Source: SEAL01 sp032153715
GTDB lineage: Bacteria; Patescibacteriota; Saccharimonadia; Saccharimonadales; Saccharimonadaceae
Direction of reading: 5' to 3'
Assembly (NCBI GenBank): GCA_032153715.1
Contig: JALDYR010000001.1
Location: 372,001-436,000 of the forward strand
DNA: 64,000 nt
A program made the position numbers and the translations under genes. Position 1 is the first letter of the stretch, and each line of letters opens with the position of its first letter. Below, in pieces: positions 24,883 through 33,981 of the stretch. The notes below the pieces were generated by a model. The model had not been told where the DNA came from, ran no database searches, and was given only the letters and a program-made list of their open reading frames with translations.

Positions 24883-26616
24883 TTATTTACCGCGCGTCAG
24901 AAATGAGCCCATTTTTTGAACAGCAGCCACTACTTCACGTCGCCACTCCCAACCGGCATAGCCCAGTGCAAGCAGCGTAACGCCACCAAGCGCCCACCAG
25001 CCGACAAACGTCTTTGCACCATCCTTCACCGGTTGAATTGCAAAGGCGGCTGCCGGCACAGTCTTAACGGCATTGCGACAACGATTCGTTTCCTCGCTTC
25101 TTTCCTGTCCTTCTTTACATGGCGTTAACTGACTTACGGCCGTAGCGATATTGCGACACCGGTTCGTCTCTTCGCTGCGGTACTGATCATCACGACACGG
25201 TTTCAGAATACTTGCAGCTACTAGGTTGCGACAACGATTCGTTTCTTCACTACGGTACTGCCCTAATTTACAAGCAGCCAGTACGCTCTCGACAGGAATA
25301 TTACGACAGCGACCTGTTTCTTCACTTCGGTACTTCCCCGTCGAACATGGCGTAGGCACGACAGCTACAGCTTCAATCTCACTCGACTCTTCAGATGCAT
25401 GATTGGCGTCATTTGGCGTTGGCTGATTAGTGTATAGCCAGACGCCATCAATCAATGCCCATGCCATATCATCTTTTGGCTCCGTGTAAGCTGCCGTTTC
25501 ACTCACGATACTTTCATCCAATCCGGTGAGGGTAACTTTACTGGAAGTATTAACCAACGTAAACGGCAGGATTGAATTCGAGACTGCCAAGTATCGGCCA
25601 CCGTCAATACTTAAACCACTCGGAAATGAGTAGGTCTTATCGGCATTCATGCCAATCTTCAACAGGTAGCGGCCTAACTCAACCCGCTGACTTGAAGGAT
25701 TATATAATTCGATATACTCGTTACCTATATCGCTCCCGCTCACATTCGGCAGCAACTCGGTAATTACCAGCGGCACCAATGGTGTCACACAGTCGCCAGC
25801 AACTGACTGAGTCGCGCCCTCAGGTACAGCGGACTGAATGCCATCTAAATTCAGGCAAGCGTCGTACATCGTACAGGCTCCCGCCTCATTTGCCGTCATG
25901 CCATCTGGAATGCTTAATTGTAATCCCGCCAGGTTTAGACAAGAGTCAATCTGACACGATCCCGTCTCGTCGTATAAATATCCAACAGGCAGCCCTGTTT
26001 GCAAGCCTGCAAGATTGTCGCATACGTCGACAACTATCTCTTGCTCGTAAACGCCCGACTGCGGAATTGTCCAGGATGCCGCTTTTATAAAATCTGTTCC
26101 AAGATCTGTGTCAAGCTTCTGTAATGGCTGACCTGGTACTGTCTGTCGCTGCCAAACGCTACCCGCTGACAAACTACTCGACCACCCAAACTCATCTACC
26201 AAAACTCCTACAGAATCAATAATGCCTATCTTATCCGTGCCAGTCGCAATACTGCCAGATGACTGATTAAGCGTCCGTAGAACTACATCGGGCTGGTAAT
26301 TGAATTGTGCCGAAAAGCTCGCAGAAGCTATTGTTACGTACCCATGGACTTCAACCATCGCACGCAGACTGACCGATCCATCAATACAGCCAATCATAGC
26401 GCCGCTCCCATTTTGGATACACCAACCCGTAACGTCAATTGAATTATCGCTGTTATTGTACAGAGCGACAAATTCTCGAGTTACATCCCCGACACCACCA
26501 GCTTGAATATGGCTCAAAACGAGATGTGGCGATGGAGTCGCATAGCTCGTAGGACTTGTCATCGTCGCCGATGTTACAAGCGTCAGAACGATTAGCAACC
26601 ATCGAACCCACTGCAT
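24883..26616 (-). CDS. Surface protein with two lamin-tail domains and Cys-rich repeats
   Basis: A 577-residue exported protein. After a signal peptide (about 1-26) it has a lamin-tail domain (about 28-150, EFVALYNNS and VTGWCIQN), three Cys repeats of about 25 residues (pattern C-N-L-x-G-I/L-Q ending in C), a second lamin-tail domain (about 278-385, NEYIELYNPSS), then four repeats of the form C-x3-QYRSEETNRCRN, and a C-terminal membrane helix (WWALGGVTLLALGYAGW) with a basic tail. Lamin-tail domains in bacteria occur on secreted nucleases and adhesins; no nuclease domain is seen here. Probably a membrane-anchored surface protein. TATATT (26625-26630) ends 8 nt before the ATG. Confidence 0.85.
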   Translation of the reverse strand: MQWVRWLLIVLTLVTSATMTSPTSYATPSPHLVLSHIQAGGVGDVTREFVALYNNSDNSIDVTGWCIQNGSGAMIGCIDGSVSLRAMVEVHGYVTIASASFSAQFNYQPDVVLRTLNQSSGSIATGTDKIGIIDSVGVLVDEFGWSSSLSAGSVWQRQTVPGQPLQKLDTDLGTDFIKAASWTIPQSGVYEQEIVVDVCDNLAGLQTGLPVGYLYDETGSCQIDSCLNLAGLQLSIPDGMTANEAGACTMYDACLNLDGIQSAVPEGATQSVAGDCVTPLVPLVITELLPNVSGSDIGNEYIELYNPSSQRVELGRYLLKIGMNADKTYSFPSGLSIDGGRYLAVSNSILPFTLVNTSSKVTLTGLDESIVSETAAYTEPKDDMAWALIDGVWLYTNQPTPNDANHASEESSEIEAVAVVPTPCSTGKYRSEETGRCRNIPVESVLAACKLGQYRSEETNRCRNLVAASILKPCRDDQYRSEETNRCRNIATAVSQLTPCKEGQERSEETNRCRNAVKTVPAAAFAIQPVKDGAKTFVGWWALGGVTLLALGYAGWEWRREVVAAVQKMGSFLTRGK

Positions 26617-26658
26617 ATGCTTAAAATATACAGTAGAAAAAATGAAAAGTAAATAAAA

Positions 26659-27384
26659 TTATTCAGTTACATCTGCTGTGATGTCGGCGTTCGTATGCAC
26701 GTTCACCACATCATCGAGGTCATCAAGCGCATCAAGTACCTTAAATACCTTGGCCGCTTGCTCTTCGTCGCTGATTTCAATCATATTCTTAGCAACATGT
26801 TGCAGCTCGGCGTCTTTCACTTCCAGACTGGCTTCAATCAATGCGGTGCGAACTTTCGCGAGATCTTTTTGATCAGTGTAGACAACGATTTCACCGTCAT
26901 CCTCTACGGCATCTTCTGCGCCAGCATCAAGAATTGTCAGCAACGCATCCTCACCTGTTGCCGCTACACGAATCACGCCCTTGCGGTCAAACTGGAACGT
27001 CACACTACCGGCATCAGCAATGCGGCCACCATTTTTCGTCAGGGCATTACGCACCTCGGGGAATGTACGGTTTTTATTGTCAGTCGCCGTTTCGATAATA
27101 ATACCAACGCCGCCTGGACCCATGCCTTCATAGGTTATCTCTTCAAGTACGGCCGCGTTTTTATCGTTCACCCGGTCGATCGCACGTTGAATATTCGCGT
27201 TTGGCATGTTGGCCTGCTTGGCTTTTTCAATTGCTAGCGCTAGCGCCGAGTTCATCGTGGGATCAGTACCGCCACGAGCAGCAATCGCAATTTGGTTACC
27301 AATCTTCGTAAAGACCGCACCACGCTTTGCGTCTTTAGCGCCTTTTTCTCGCTTAATAGTCGACCATTTACTGTGTCCTGACAT
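26659..27384 (-). CDS. yebC: YebC/PmpR family translational or transcriptional regulator
   Basis: A 241-residue protein beginning MSGHSKWSTIKREKGAKD, the invariant start of the family, then NMPNANIQRAID and YEGMGPGGVGIIIE, with NRTFPEVRNALTKNGG and a C-terminal domain. YebC proteins have been described as DNA-binding regulators and more recently as factors relieving ribosome stalling on proline tracts. It heads a same-strand group that continues into the lamin-tail gene and ruvC, although that gene has its own -10 box. Confidence 0.95.
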   Translation of the reverse strand: MSGHSKWSTIKREKGAKDAKRGAVFTKIGNQIAIAARGGTDPTMNSALALAIEKAKQANMPNANIQRAIDRVNDKNAAVLEEITYEGMGPGGVGIIIETATDNKNRTFPEVRNALTKNGGRIADAGSVTFQFDRKGVIRVAATGEDALLTILDAGAEDAVEDDGEIVVYTDQKDLAKVRTALIEASLEVKDAELQHVAKNMIEISDEEQAAKVFKVLDALDDLDDVVNVHTNADITADVTE

Positions 27385-27460
27385 GACAGTTTCTCCGCTT
27401 GATTTTTATCGTATTTATCTTATTGTAACAGATACGACCAACTCTATCTAGCAGCGACTG

Positions 27461-27964
27461 CTAATTTGTCCACGGTCGCCATGGTCCAGACGTCGTGTCA
27501 TCATATGCATAGCCGCGATAGTTCGTCGAGAGAGCGGCTGATATTCCCGCACATGGATTGCTCCATGACCCAGTGTACGGCTGGACATTTGCAGTGTTTG
27601 AAACATAGTAGATCGCGCCAGATTTACTCTTCCCCGCCACGGCATAAATTGAACGGTCAGTTAGTGAGTAGCAATAGAACAAGTTACTACCATCGGTCGG
27701 CTGCACAGTATACGCACTTTTACTTGCCTTAAATTCCAGATTCACCATATCACCACCATTTGGATAGTAGTCATTTGCGTTTGACACCTTAAACATCTCT
27801 ACTTTTGTCTTCAGGTTCTTCAGGTCATTCTGCACCGTCGCATCATAGCCGCGGTTTTGAACGCCGTTAAACGCCACGATGGTAATTGCGGCAAGAATGC
27901 CAATGACAACAATAACAATTAGTAGTTCGACTATTGTAAATCCTGCTCCTAATCGTTTATTCAT
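27461..27964 (-). CDS. Type IV pilin
   Basis: A 167-residue pilin with prepilin leader MNKRLGAG, cleavage before FTIVELLIVIVVIGILAA, and Glu at mature position 5. The head domain has two Cys residues (FYCYS and NPCAG) that may form the C-terminal disulfide loop. GAGGG precedes the ATG by 6 nt. It is 12 nt after another pilin gene (27977-28516), so both are probably co-transcribed. The hydrophobic helix matches two other pilins in the window almost residue for residue. Confidence 0.92.
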   Translation of the reverse strand: MNKRLGAGFTIVELLIVIVVIGILAAITIVAFNGVQNRGYDATVQNDLKNLKTKVEMFKVSNANDYYPNGGDMVNLEFKASKSAYTVQPTDGSNLFYCYSLTDRSIYAVAGKSKSGAIYYVSNTANVQPYTGSWSNPCAGISAALSTNYRGYAYDDTTSGPWRPWTN

Positions 27965-27976
27965 ATCTAACCCTCA

Positions 27977-28516
27977 TTAATAATTCTTGTTAATGACATA
28001 GTTTGCAAAGTTTGCACAGCCAATGTTTGAGCTGCCGTCAAAATAATTGGGGTCACTCGTTGAAACATTTTCCATATAGGTCGCTAGTCGATATCCTTGA
28101 CGAGTTGCATTCACGAAGTAGCTATACATCCGGCTTTGATAGGTATTAGGGAACGCACACGCCCCTGAGTCTTTAATCGAAGGGTCTTGCGGCGCAGCAG
28201 ACATGTACACACTAGGAACCAATTGTCCTGTCGATGTGCCGGCGCCCCAGCAATTCCAGTGTTGAATGCTCAGACATCCACTCGGCGCACCAATGCCAAC
28301 CGTCGCAGGATATGATCCGTTGTCTGCATAATACAGCTCGAGTGATTTTTCCACCGACCGAAGCTCGGACTTACGCTCGGAATCTCTCGCCCGCGCCTGG
28401 ACGCCATTAAACGCTACGATCGTAATTGCGGCAAGAATACCGATTACGACGATCACGATCAACAACTCGACAATCGTAAACCCAGACTGCGTGTTTGTTT
28501 TTGCCCACCTTTTCAT
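27977..28516 (-). CDS. Type IV pilin
   Basis: A 179-residue pilin. The leader MKRWAKTNTQSG is cut before FTIVELLIVIVVIGILAA, followed by a conserved AFNGVQARARDSERKSEL stretch typical of pilins with the LRSVEKSLELYYADNGSYPAT motif (small CPR and Gram-positive pilins). Four Cys residues in the head (CLS, HWNCWG, GACAF, IGCANF) could give two disulfides. It is the first of a two-pilin operon downstream of comEC on the same strand. Confidence 0.92.
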   Translation of the reverse strand: MKRWAKTNTQSGFTIVELLIVIVVIGILAAITIVAFNGVQARARDSERKSELRSVEKSLELYYADNGSYPATVGIGAPSGCLSIQHWNCWGAGTSTGQLVPSVYMSAAPQDPSIKDSGACAFPNTYQSRMYSYFVNATRQGYRLATYMENVSTSDPNYFDGSSNIGCANFANYVINKNY

Positions 28517-28549
28517 TAGTACTATATTAACGCAAAACCATCACTCCGC

Positions 28550-30016
28550 CTACTCGACAATGTTACTTTCACGCAGGTCATATTTTGTTACCCTCCATAA
28601 GTAAATACAGAGAGCCACCAGCCCGATGTACGCGCCTATTGCTACGTAACCATTCACTTCCAGTGCGGTCTGCGCCCAAGGTACCCCGGCGAGATATCGG
28701 GCAACCTCCACCATATATTGCAATAACCAGCTCGCAGGCAATCCAATCAGACTAGCGACCCCCGGTGCGACAAGTACACCGACACCGGCAATAAACGTCA
28801 GCAGCATCGCCAGCGGTACAAACGGCAAAATCAGTAAGTTTGCAATTACCGCCACATTGCTAAATTGCCCAAATGCCAAAATTATAATTGGCAAGGTCGT
28901 GATTTGCGCAGCAACCGTTTCGCCAAGAATCTGCCGCACTGTACTCGGCTTATCTTCACCAAAGAAATACCGCTGACCAAGCGGTGCCAGAACCATCACT
29001 CCGGCAAACGCGGCAAATGACAGCTGCCAGCCCAAATCACCCCATGCATAACTTGGATTCACTAGCAGCGTAATTGCCGCTGCAAGCGGTAATAAAACGA
29101 GCGGATGAAATTTGCGGCCATAGTACCATGCCAGTAGCGACAGCCCCGCCACTAGTCCGGCGCGCGACATACTAGGGCTCATCCCGGTAATCGCAATGAA
29201 ACTTGCGATCATGCCGCTCGCCGCAAGCGCTGCCGTATATTTTGATATTTTTGCAAAAAGCCGCCGCGCCAGTCGTACTAAAATAGTCAGGTTATAGCCG
29301 CTTGCTACAACGATGTGCGTCAAGCCTGCAATTTGCAAGGCCTCATCGAGGTCGGGCGGTAAAGCGCGGCGCTGCCCGACCAAGTAGCCAATTCCTAGCG
29401 CCGCCTGCGGGTCGGGTACCGCTTGACGTATATTATCGGCAAACCAGTCACGAAGTTTAAGCGCCACATCACCCACCTCCGATCGCTCGACTCTATCAAG
29501 CTTCGCATTATAGACCGCTCCAGAAAAACCCCCGAAGCCCTCGCTGAGTTTTCCGCTAAGCATGACAATATCGCTTCGCTTAATATCAGCATGGCTCCTA
29601 ACGCTTACCCATAGCTTACCCGCAACAGGACGACCTTCGATCGTGACACTGTGCAACCGCAGCACCAACTCCCCTTTCTTACCAGTATCAATGTCTTCAC
29701 TAACCACCCCGCCTATCTGAACAACACCACCTTTAATTTGTTCATAAATCACCAATTGCGTCCGCTCGATTCCACCGCGCCATAGACCAAACAACATACC
29801 AGCGACAAGCACTACTCCGATCAAATATACGTTGCGGCGCCATAACGCAACACCAAGCATGACCAGCGCAACGACAGCCCACAGCAAGGAAGTAAACCAA
29901 CCGGCTGGTATATATTGCGCACAAGTAGCGCCCAATATAACACCTAGGCATAAAAAGGCGATAATCCATGATGAGTGTATTTTTCGATATCGCCAAGCCC
30001 ACATATCTATCAGCAT
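28550..30016 (-). CDS. comEC: DNA uptake channel ComEC/Rec2
   Basis: A 488-residue polytopic protein. N-terminal helices (about 10-75) precede an extracellular OB-like domain (about 90-190) and the Competence domain with GYLVGQRRALPPDLDEALQIAGLTHIVVASGYN (split over residues 205-240), the channel signature. No C-terminal metallo-beta-lactamase domain is present, so this is the short form. ComEC transports single-stranded DNA during natural transformation. ATG 30016 is chosen as the first Met after the divergent pgl promoter; ATG 30004 is also possible; no Shine-Dalgarno is visible. The pilins immediately downstream and the pil operon fit a DNA-uptake system. Confidence 0.9.
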   Translation of the reverse strand: MLIDMWAWRYRKIHSSWIIAFLCLGVILGATCAQYIPAGWFTSLLWAVVALVMLGVALWRRNVYLIGVVLVAGMLFGLWRGGIERTQLVIYEQIKGGVVQIGGVVSEDIDTGKKGELVLRLHSVTIEGRPVAGKLWVSVRSHADIKRSDIVMLSGKLSEGFGGFSGAVYNAKLDRVERSEVGDVALKLRDWFADNIRQAVPDPQAALGIGYLVGQRRALPPDLDEALQIAGLTHIVVASGYNLTILVRLARRLFAKISKYTAALAASGMIASFIAITGMSPSMSRAGLVAGLSLLAWYYGRKFHPLVLLPLAAAITLLVNPSYAWGDLGWQLSFAAFAGVMVLAPLGQRYFFGEDKPSTVRQILGETVAAQITTLPIIILAFGQFSNVAVIANLLILPFVPLAMLLTFIAGVGVLVAPGVASLIGLPASWLLQYMVEVARYLAGVPWAQTALEVNGYVAIGAYIGLVALCIYLWRVTKYDLRESNIVE

Positions 30017-30075
30017 AATATACTTATTAATTTCAGCAAACGATTTCAGCCCAACGGCTATGTCATAATAGTAGG

Positions 30076-30786
30076 ATGAATACATTTGAAGTCTTTGATT
30101 CAAAGCAAACGCTCGCTGAACATGCCGCTGCACACGCCATCAAAACGCTGCAAAAAGCCATCGATACATACGGCCAGGCAACATGGGTTTTTGCAGGTGG
30201 GTCGACACCAGAACTTGCATATTCTGTCATTACCGAGCGTTATCTAGACGTTATCGACTGGTCCAAAGTCACTATCATCATTGGTGATGAACGAATTGCA
30301 CCATTTGACTCAAACGACTCAAATTGGAAACACGCCGAAGAAATTCTACTGTGTCACATTTCACAGGCAAAATTGCATCGTCCACTCAGTAATTTGACCG
30401 CTGAAGAGGCGGCCGACGATTACGAACAAGTTATAAATTCACTATCAAAAACTAGTCAAAACATTCCACGATTTGATTTAGTTTGGCTTGGTATGGGAGA
30501 GGATGGACATACCCTGTCGCTCTTTCCAGGGCATCCAAATTTCACTCCGACAGAGCATTTCATCATTCCAGTTCATGACTCACCAAAACCACCAAGTGCC
30601 CGCATCACCCTCACGCTTCATGCGCTCCGCGGCGCACAGTCAACGATCATTTTAGCTGCCGGCGGAGGCAAAGCCGAAGCACTAAATGCCGCTCAAATAT
30701 CAGACAGTGATTTACCCATCGCGCAGGCTGCGCGCATCACCAATGCCAACTGGCTAATTGATCAGGACGCCGCTAAAGATCTTTAG
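30076..30786 (+). CDS. pgl: 6-phosphogluconolactonase
   Basis: A 236-residue enzyme of the SugarP isomerase fold. Landmarks: VFAGGSTPELAY (about 38-50), IIIGDERIAPFDSNDSNW and FDLVWLGMGEDGHTLSLFPG (catalytic Asp/His in GEDGHT). It hydrolyses 6-phosphogluconolactone in the oxidative pentose phosphate pathway. The -10 CATAAT (30064-30069) ends 6 nt before the ATG. It converges on the RBBP9-like gene with a 4-nt stop overlap. Confidence 0.93.
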   Translation: MNTFEVFDSKQTLAEHAAAHAIKTLQKAIDTYGQATWVFAGGSTPELAYSVITERYLDVIDWSKVTIIIGDERIAPFDSNDSNWKHAEEILLCHISQAKLHRPLSNLTAEEAADDYEQVINSLSKTSQNIPRFDLVWLGMGEDGHTLSLFPGHPNFTPTEHFIIPVHDSPKPPSARITLTLHALRGAQSTIILAAGGGKAEALNAAQISDSDLPIAQAARITNANWLIDQDAAKDL

Positions 30787-31337
30787 ACAGCTTTTGGCAC
30801 GTACGTCTTTTGGATATATTTCAAGATTTCCATAAAATCCTGCTTGTCCTGGAAATGTCGCCCCATCGGGATTTTAATGCGCTCTGAACCCAAATGCAGG
30901 ACAATGTAGGCAAACTCTGACTGAGGAATATATGGATCGTCATCACCCCACACAACTGCCATCTTTTTCTGATTGGCTTTGATATCATTCCATAGCCACT
31001 TATCGATAAAGTACCCGCTCGCTTTTTCCGTCTCATCGCCAAGATCCGTATAGCTTGGCGAAATCAAGATTGATCCGCGAATCTTATTAGCCTCGGCGTA
31101 GCGCATTGCCGCGACTGCCCCTGACGAATAGCCAATAATTACGTCGTCTTCGCCAATCGCTAACACATCTTTCATATACGGCAACCAGTGCTCAGCCCGG
31201 GCCAGTTCTGGATCAGGCATTGTTTCAAACACTGTTTCAAAGCCAAGCTTTTCAATTTCGCGCTTCAGCCACAGCGCCCATGGTGAGCGCCAGTCGGTGT
31301 CACCATTGCCATGAATATATACAAATCGAGGTTTCAT
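30783..31337 (-). CDS. RBBP9/YdeN-type alpha/beta hydrolase
   Basis: A 184-residue serine hydrolase. The N-terminal strand FVYIHGNGDTDW, nucleophile elbow GYSSGA (about 109-114), acid residue region WGDDDPYIP and final His in GRHFQDKQDF make up the catalytic set. RBBP9-like hydrolases are small, single-domain and of uncertain substrate. It lies after the tRNA-Lys terminator on the same strand and overlaps the pgl stop by 4 nt. Confidence 0.85.
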   Translation of the reverse strand: MKPRFVYIHGNGDTDWRSPWALWLKREIEKLGFETVFETMPDPELARAEHWLPYMKDVLAIGEDDVIIGYSSGAVAAMRYAEANKIRGSILISPSYTDLGDETEKASGYFIDKWLWNDIKANQKKMAVVWGDDDPYIPQSEFAYIVLHLGSERIKIPMGRHFQDKQDFMEILKYIQKTYVPKAV

Positions 31338-31358
31338 CTTCCTTCATAGTAACACAAG

Positions 31359-31390
31359 AAAAAACACCCATCTTTCGATGAGTGATTTTT
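31359..31390 (-). terminator. Terminator after tRNA-Lys
   Basis: On the minus strand CACTCATC and GATGGGTG pair around GAAA (31365-31384) and are followed by TTTTTTC. The plus strand also has a T-run, so it may be bidirectional. Confidence 0.82.
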
Positions 31391-31392
31391 CT

Positions 31393-31469
31393 TGGAGGGA
31401 CCACTGGGGCTTGAACCCAGGACACCCTGCTTAAAAGGCAGGTGCTCTAACCAGCTGAGCTATGGTCCC
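31393..31469 (-). tRNA. tRNA-Lys (anticodon UUU)
   Basis: A 77-nt cloverleaf on the minus strand: acceptor GGGACCA/TGGTCCC, D-arm with AGCTGGTTAG, anticodon stem CTGCC/GGCAG-like around CTTTTAA giving UUU, T-arm CTGGG-TTCAAGC-CCCAG. CCA is encoded (31393-31395). The discriminator base before CCA is U, unusual for tRNA-Lys. Confidence 0.94.
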
Positions 31470-31515
31470 GCAAACTTATACTAATCTACCACCTCAAGGG
31501 GTTGGTTGTCAATAA

Positions 31516-31989
31516 CTAGTGCTTTTCAGGCTTTGGTTTTTTGATCGTTAAAATATCAAATAGCGCAAAGATTAAACCAGCCGTAATAATATAATCACGA
31601 TTTACTACTAGCAGATCAAAATACTTCTTGCCATCGCCCTCCAGGACCAAAGCTGATTCAAGGGGCTCAACCATAAAGGCAAGCGCCAACAAGGCAAACG
31701 CTGCCGCTCCGATAATCCGCTGGGACATTGCTGTATATTTCGGCCCGCTAAAGAGCAGGAGCACCGCCGGAGCCAGAATAAGCACTGTCGCAACAATCGT
31801 ATTGAGTGGCGGAGCGATAACCTGCAGGCCAGCCTGAGTAACAAGCGGCGTTACCGTGTCCGCCCACAAACCACTCAGCACAAAGCCAGCCGCCAGCGCC
31901 AAACCCAGTACGCCAAAGCGTCGTTTCGTAAAGAATGTCAGTGCAAACAATATCACAACTGTCACTAGCACAACGATTAGTACGTTCAT
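31516..31989 (-). CDS. Polytopic membrane protein
   Basis: A 157-residue protein with five hydrophobic segments (about 2-17, 24-42, 58-80, 88-108 and 130-148) and a short basic/polar tail KKPKPEKH. No motif recognised. The start overlaps the stop of the DUF192 gene by 4 nt (ATGA), so the two are translationally coupled and may act together. Function unknown. Confidence 0.68.
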   Translation of the reverse strand: MNVLIVVLVTVVILFALTFFTKRRFGVLGLALAAGFVLSGLWADTVTPLVTQAGLQVIAPPLNTIVATVLILAPAVLLLFSGPKYTAMSQRIIGAAAFALLALAFMVEPLESALVLEGDGKKYFDLLVVNRDYIITAGLIFALFDILTIKKPKPEKH

Positions 31990-32471
31990 TCAACGACTCC
32001 TTTATCAATATCAAAACGCGCCTTTGAGCCAATATGAATGGATTTCTTTTTTACCATTCCCGCATTCACTTCAACGACATAGCGAGCTTCTTTTGTTGGC
32101 CTGAATGACTCTGGGTAACTTTCCGGCGACGCTGACTCCACAATATGAACCACGCGCTGGTCCTTATCTAGCCAAATAATATCAATCGAGAAATGCATGT
32201 CCTTCATCCAAATCCCCCACTTGTCATCGTGAGGAAAGACGAACAGCATTGCCTCTGTCAGTCCAAGCGACTCCTGTCCGGACAGGCCGCGCTGGCGCAT
32301 CTTTTCTTCTTCAAGCACCTTAGCGGCAAATGTGCCATCACCTAGCACCATTGTCATTTGCGGGCGCGTCATTGCGTAAATATAATTTGCGCTAACGACC
32401 AAAACAGCAATAACCGTCAACCCAATAATAAACCGCTTGACTACCGTTGCCGATGACGTAGATCCAACCAT
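31986..32471 (-). CDS. DUF192 family protein, membrane-anchored
   Basis: About 161 residues from ATG 32471. One N-terminal membrane helix (about 12-32) is followed by a DUF192 domain with EKMRQRGLSGQESL, EAMLFVFPHDDKWGIWMKDM and IDIIWLD, the diagnostic blocks. DUF192 is a small beta-barrel of unknown function in exported proteins. The in-frame ATG at 32480 lies inside the -10 box TATAAT (32479-32484), so it cannot be the start of that transcript; ATG 32471 is 7 nt beyond the box. It overlaps the next gene by 4 nt. Confidence 0.85.
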   Translation of the reverse strand: MVGSTSSATVVKRFIIGLTVIAVLVVSANYIYAMTRPQMTMVLGDGTFAAKVLEEEKMRQRGLSGQESLGLTEAMLFVFPHDDKWGIWMKDMHFSIDIIWLDKDQRVVHIVESASPESYPESFRPTKEARYVVEVNAGMVKKKSIHIGSKARFDIDKGVVE

Positions 32472-32503
32472 AAGCCTCATTATATCAGGCTTATGACCAG
32501 TTA

Positions 32504-33418
32504 CTATGCGCCAACTTTATCTTTTTTGTTGCGACGTTTTGCGTTGCGTTCGACGTAATCGATAATCGCACTTGCGACGTCACGACCAGTCACCTTTTCA
32601 ACCCCAAAACCAGGGCTTGCATTCACCTCAAGTACAAGTGGACCGCGCTCGCTGCGCATCATATCGACACCAGCAATATTGAGACCCATTGCCTTTGCTG
32701 CTTTAACAGCGGTCTTACGCTCTTCTTCGGTCAGCTTAATCTTTGTTCCCTCGCCACCCTTGTGAAGATTTGAACGGAAGTCATCGTCAAGGCTCTGTCG
32801 TTTCATACTAGCGACAACTCGGCTTCCCACTACGAAGGCGCGAATATCAGTGCCGGCTGATTCTTTTACAAACTCTTGCAGCAGGATATTCGTCCCGTCT
32901 TCGTTGCTCAAGTAAAATGCCTGGAGTACCGACTTTGCAGCCTTTTTGGTCTCAGCCAAAACAACACCATTGCCATGCGTACCACGAGCTAACTTAATAA
33001 TTACCGGTGTTCCGCCTAACTTCTCAAGAAGGTCGTCAATATCGGTTGAGTTGCGCGAGAAGACCGTCTTCGGAATACCTACACCCGCACGTGCTAACAC
33101 CTGTGAGCTACGCAACTTATCGCGTGAACGGTTAATCGCAATCGAACTAGAAACACTATACACGCCCTGCATTTCGAGCTGACGCACAATTGCCGTGCCG
33201 TAACGAGTCATGTTGGCGGCAATACGTGGAATAATCGCATCAAATGTCGCAAGATCAACGCCTTTATAGCTAACCGTTGGGTTATTCTTCTCAATTGAAG
33301 CATAGCAGTCGCGATACTTAATAATCGAGACTGTATGGCCACGCTTAATTGCCTCTTCTTTGAGTCGTTTTGTCGAGTAGTTACCCGGGCCGTTGGAAAG
33401 TATCGCAATCTTCATCAT
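32504..33418 (-). CDS. rimK: RimK-type ATP-grasp ligase
   Basis: A 304-residue ATP-grasp enzyme. Central domain with VIIKLARGTHGNGVVL (ATP lid, glycine loop) and the C-terminal metal site VLEVNASPGFGVEKVTG. RimK-type ligases add glutamate or related amino acids to a protein C-terminus (ribosomal protein S6 in E. coli) or make related peptides. ATG 33418 is preferred to 33439 because AAGG precedes it by 5 nt and the upstream start would overlap the RimB-like gene. It sits downstream of a RimB-like protease, as in several rimK clusters. Confidence 0.88.
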   Translation of the reverse strand: MMKIAILSNGPGNYSTKRLKEEAIKRGHTVSIIKYRDCYASIEKNNPTVSYKGVDLATFDAIIPRIAANMTRYGTAIVRQLEMQGVYSVSSSIAINRSRDKLRSSQVLARAGVGIPKTVFSRNSTDIDDLLEKLGGTPVIIKLARGTHGNGVVLAETKKAAKSVLQAFYLSNEDGTNILLQEFVKESAGTDIRAFVVGSRVVASMKRQSLDDDFRSNLHKGGEGTKIKLTEEERKTAVKAAKAMGLNIAGVDMMRSERGPLVLEVNASPGFGVEKVTGRDVASAIIDYVERNAKRRNKKDKVGA

Positions 33419-33428
33419 CTTTACCTTA

Positions 33429-33935
33429 TCATTCTTCATCGTTATTCAGGTGGTATTTTTTATAAAATGCATGGGGATCTTTTACATGCTCTTTGTTCAG
33501 ATCCATTGTTCGTTTTGGTCTTTGATGACTATACTCACTTTGCGAAACATCCACGAGAAACCTATTCAGCAACGTCCGTCGGCCAATCAGTACAGGAAAG
33601 GCATTAACTGATCGATCAGCGAGCGTAAAAGCCGTCCGCAGCTTTCGGCCGCCAATGACGACCGAGAAGTGAGTCCTGTAACGAATCTGCAAATGCCCCG
33701 TTGAGCTCCTTACCTTTGAAACACTAAAGTCATCGGTAATAATTTCTTGGCCAATGTAATGCGGAGAAATAACATCAAAAAGGACAAAGTGCAATTTATG
33801 ATCTTCGTCAACAAAGAGATTACTCACCCATAGTGATGAGCTATCCGCTCCGGTATCTACCTTTGCTGGGACATTTGATGCATAACCAATGAATTCTACG
33901 AGCGTATTTCGCCCTATAATCTGCCGTTCTTTCAT
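33429..33935 (-). CDS. RimB-like retropepsin-fold peptidase (ATP-dependent zinc protease family)
   Basis: A 168-residue protein of the PF05618-type family. Key motif VDTGADSSSLWV near residues 26-37 is the aspartyl-protease-like active site; GRRTLLNRFLVDV at about 118-130 is the second conserved block, containing the usual IGR/LLN. RimB-type proteins remove the amino acids that RimK adds to S6 or reshape related tags. Its -10 (TATAAT, 33943-33948 minus) ends 7 nt before the ATG. It precedes rimK by 10 nt. Confidence 0.85.
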   Translation of the reverse strand: MKERQIIGRNTLVEFIGYASNVPAKVDTGADSSSLWVSNLFVDEDHKLHFVLFDVISPHYIGQEIITDDFSVSKVRSSTGHLQIRYRTHFSVVIGGRKLRTAFTLADRSVNAFPVLIGRRTLLNRFLVDVSQSEYSHQRPKRTMDLNKEHVKDPHAFYKKYHLNNDEE

Positions 33936-33981
33936 CCGTTATATTATAAACAATAAATAACTTTTTGTCAATACGCTTAAA

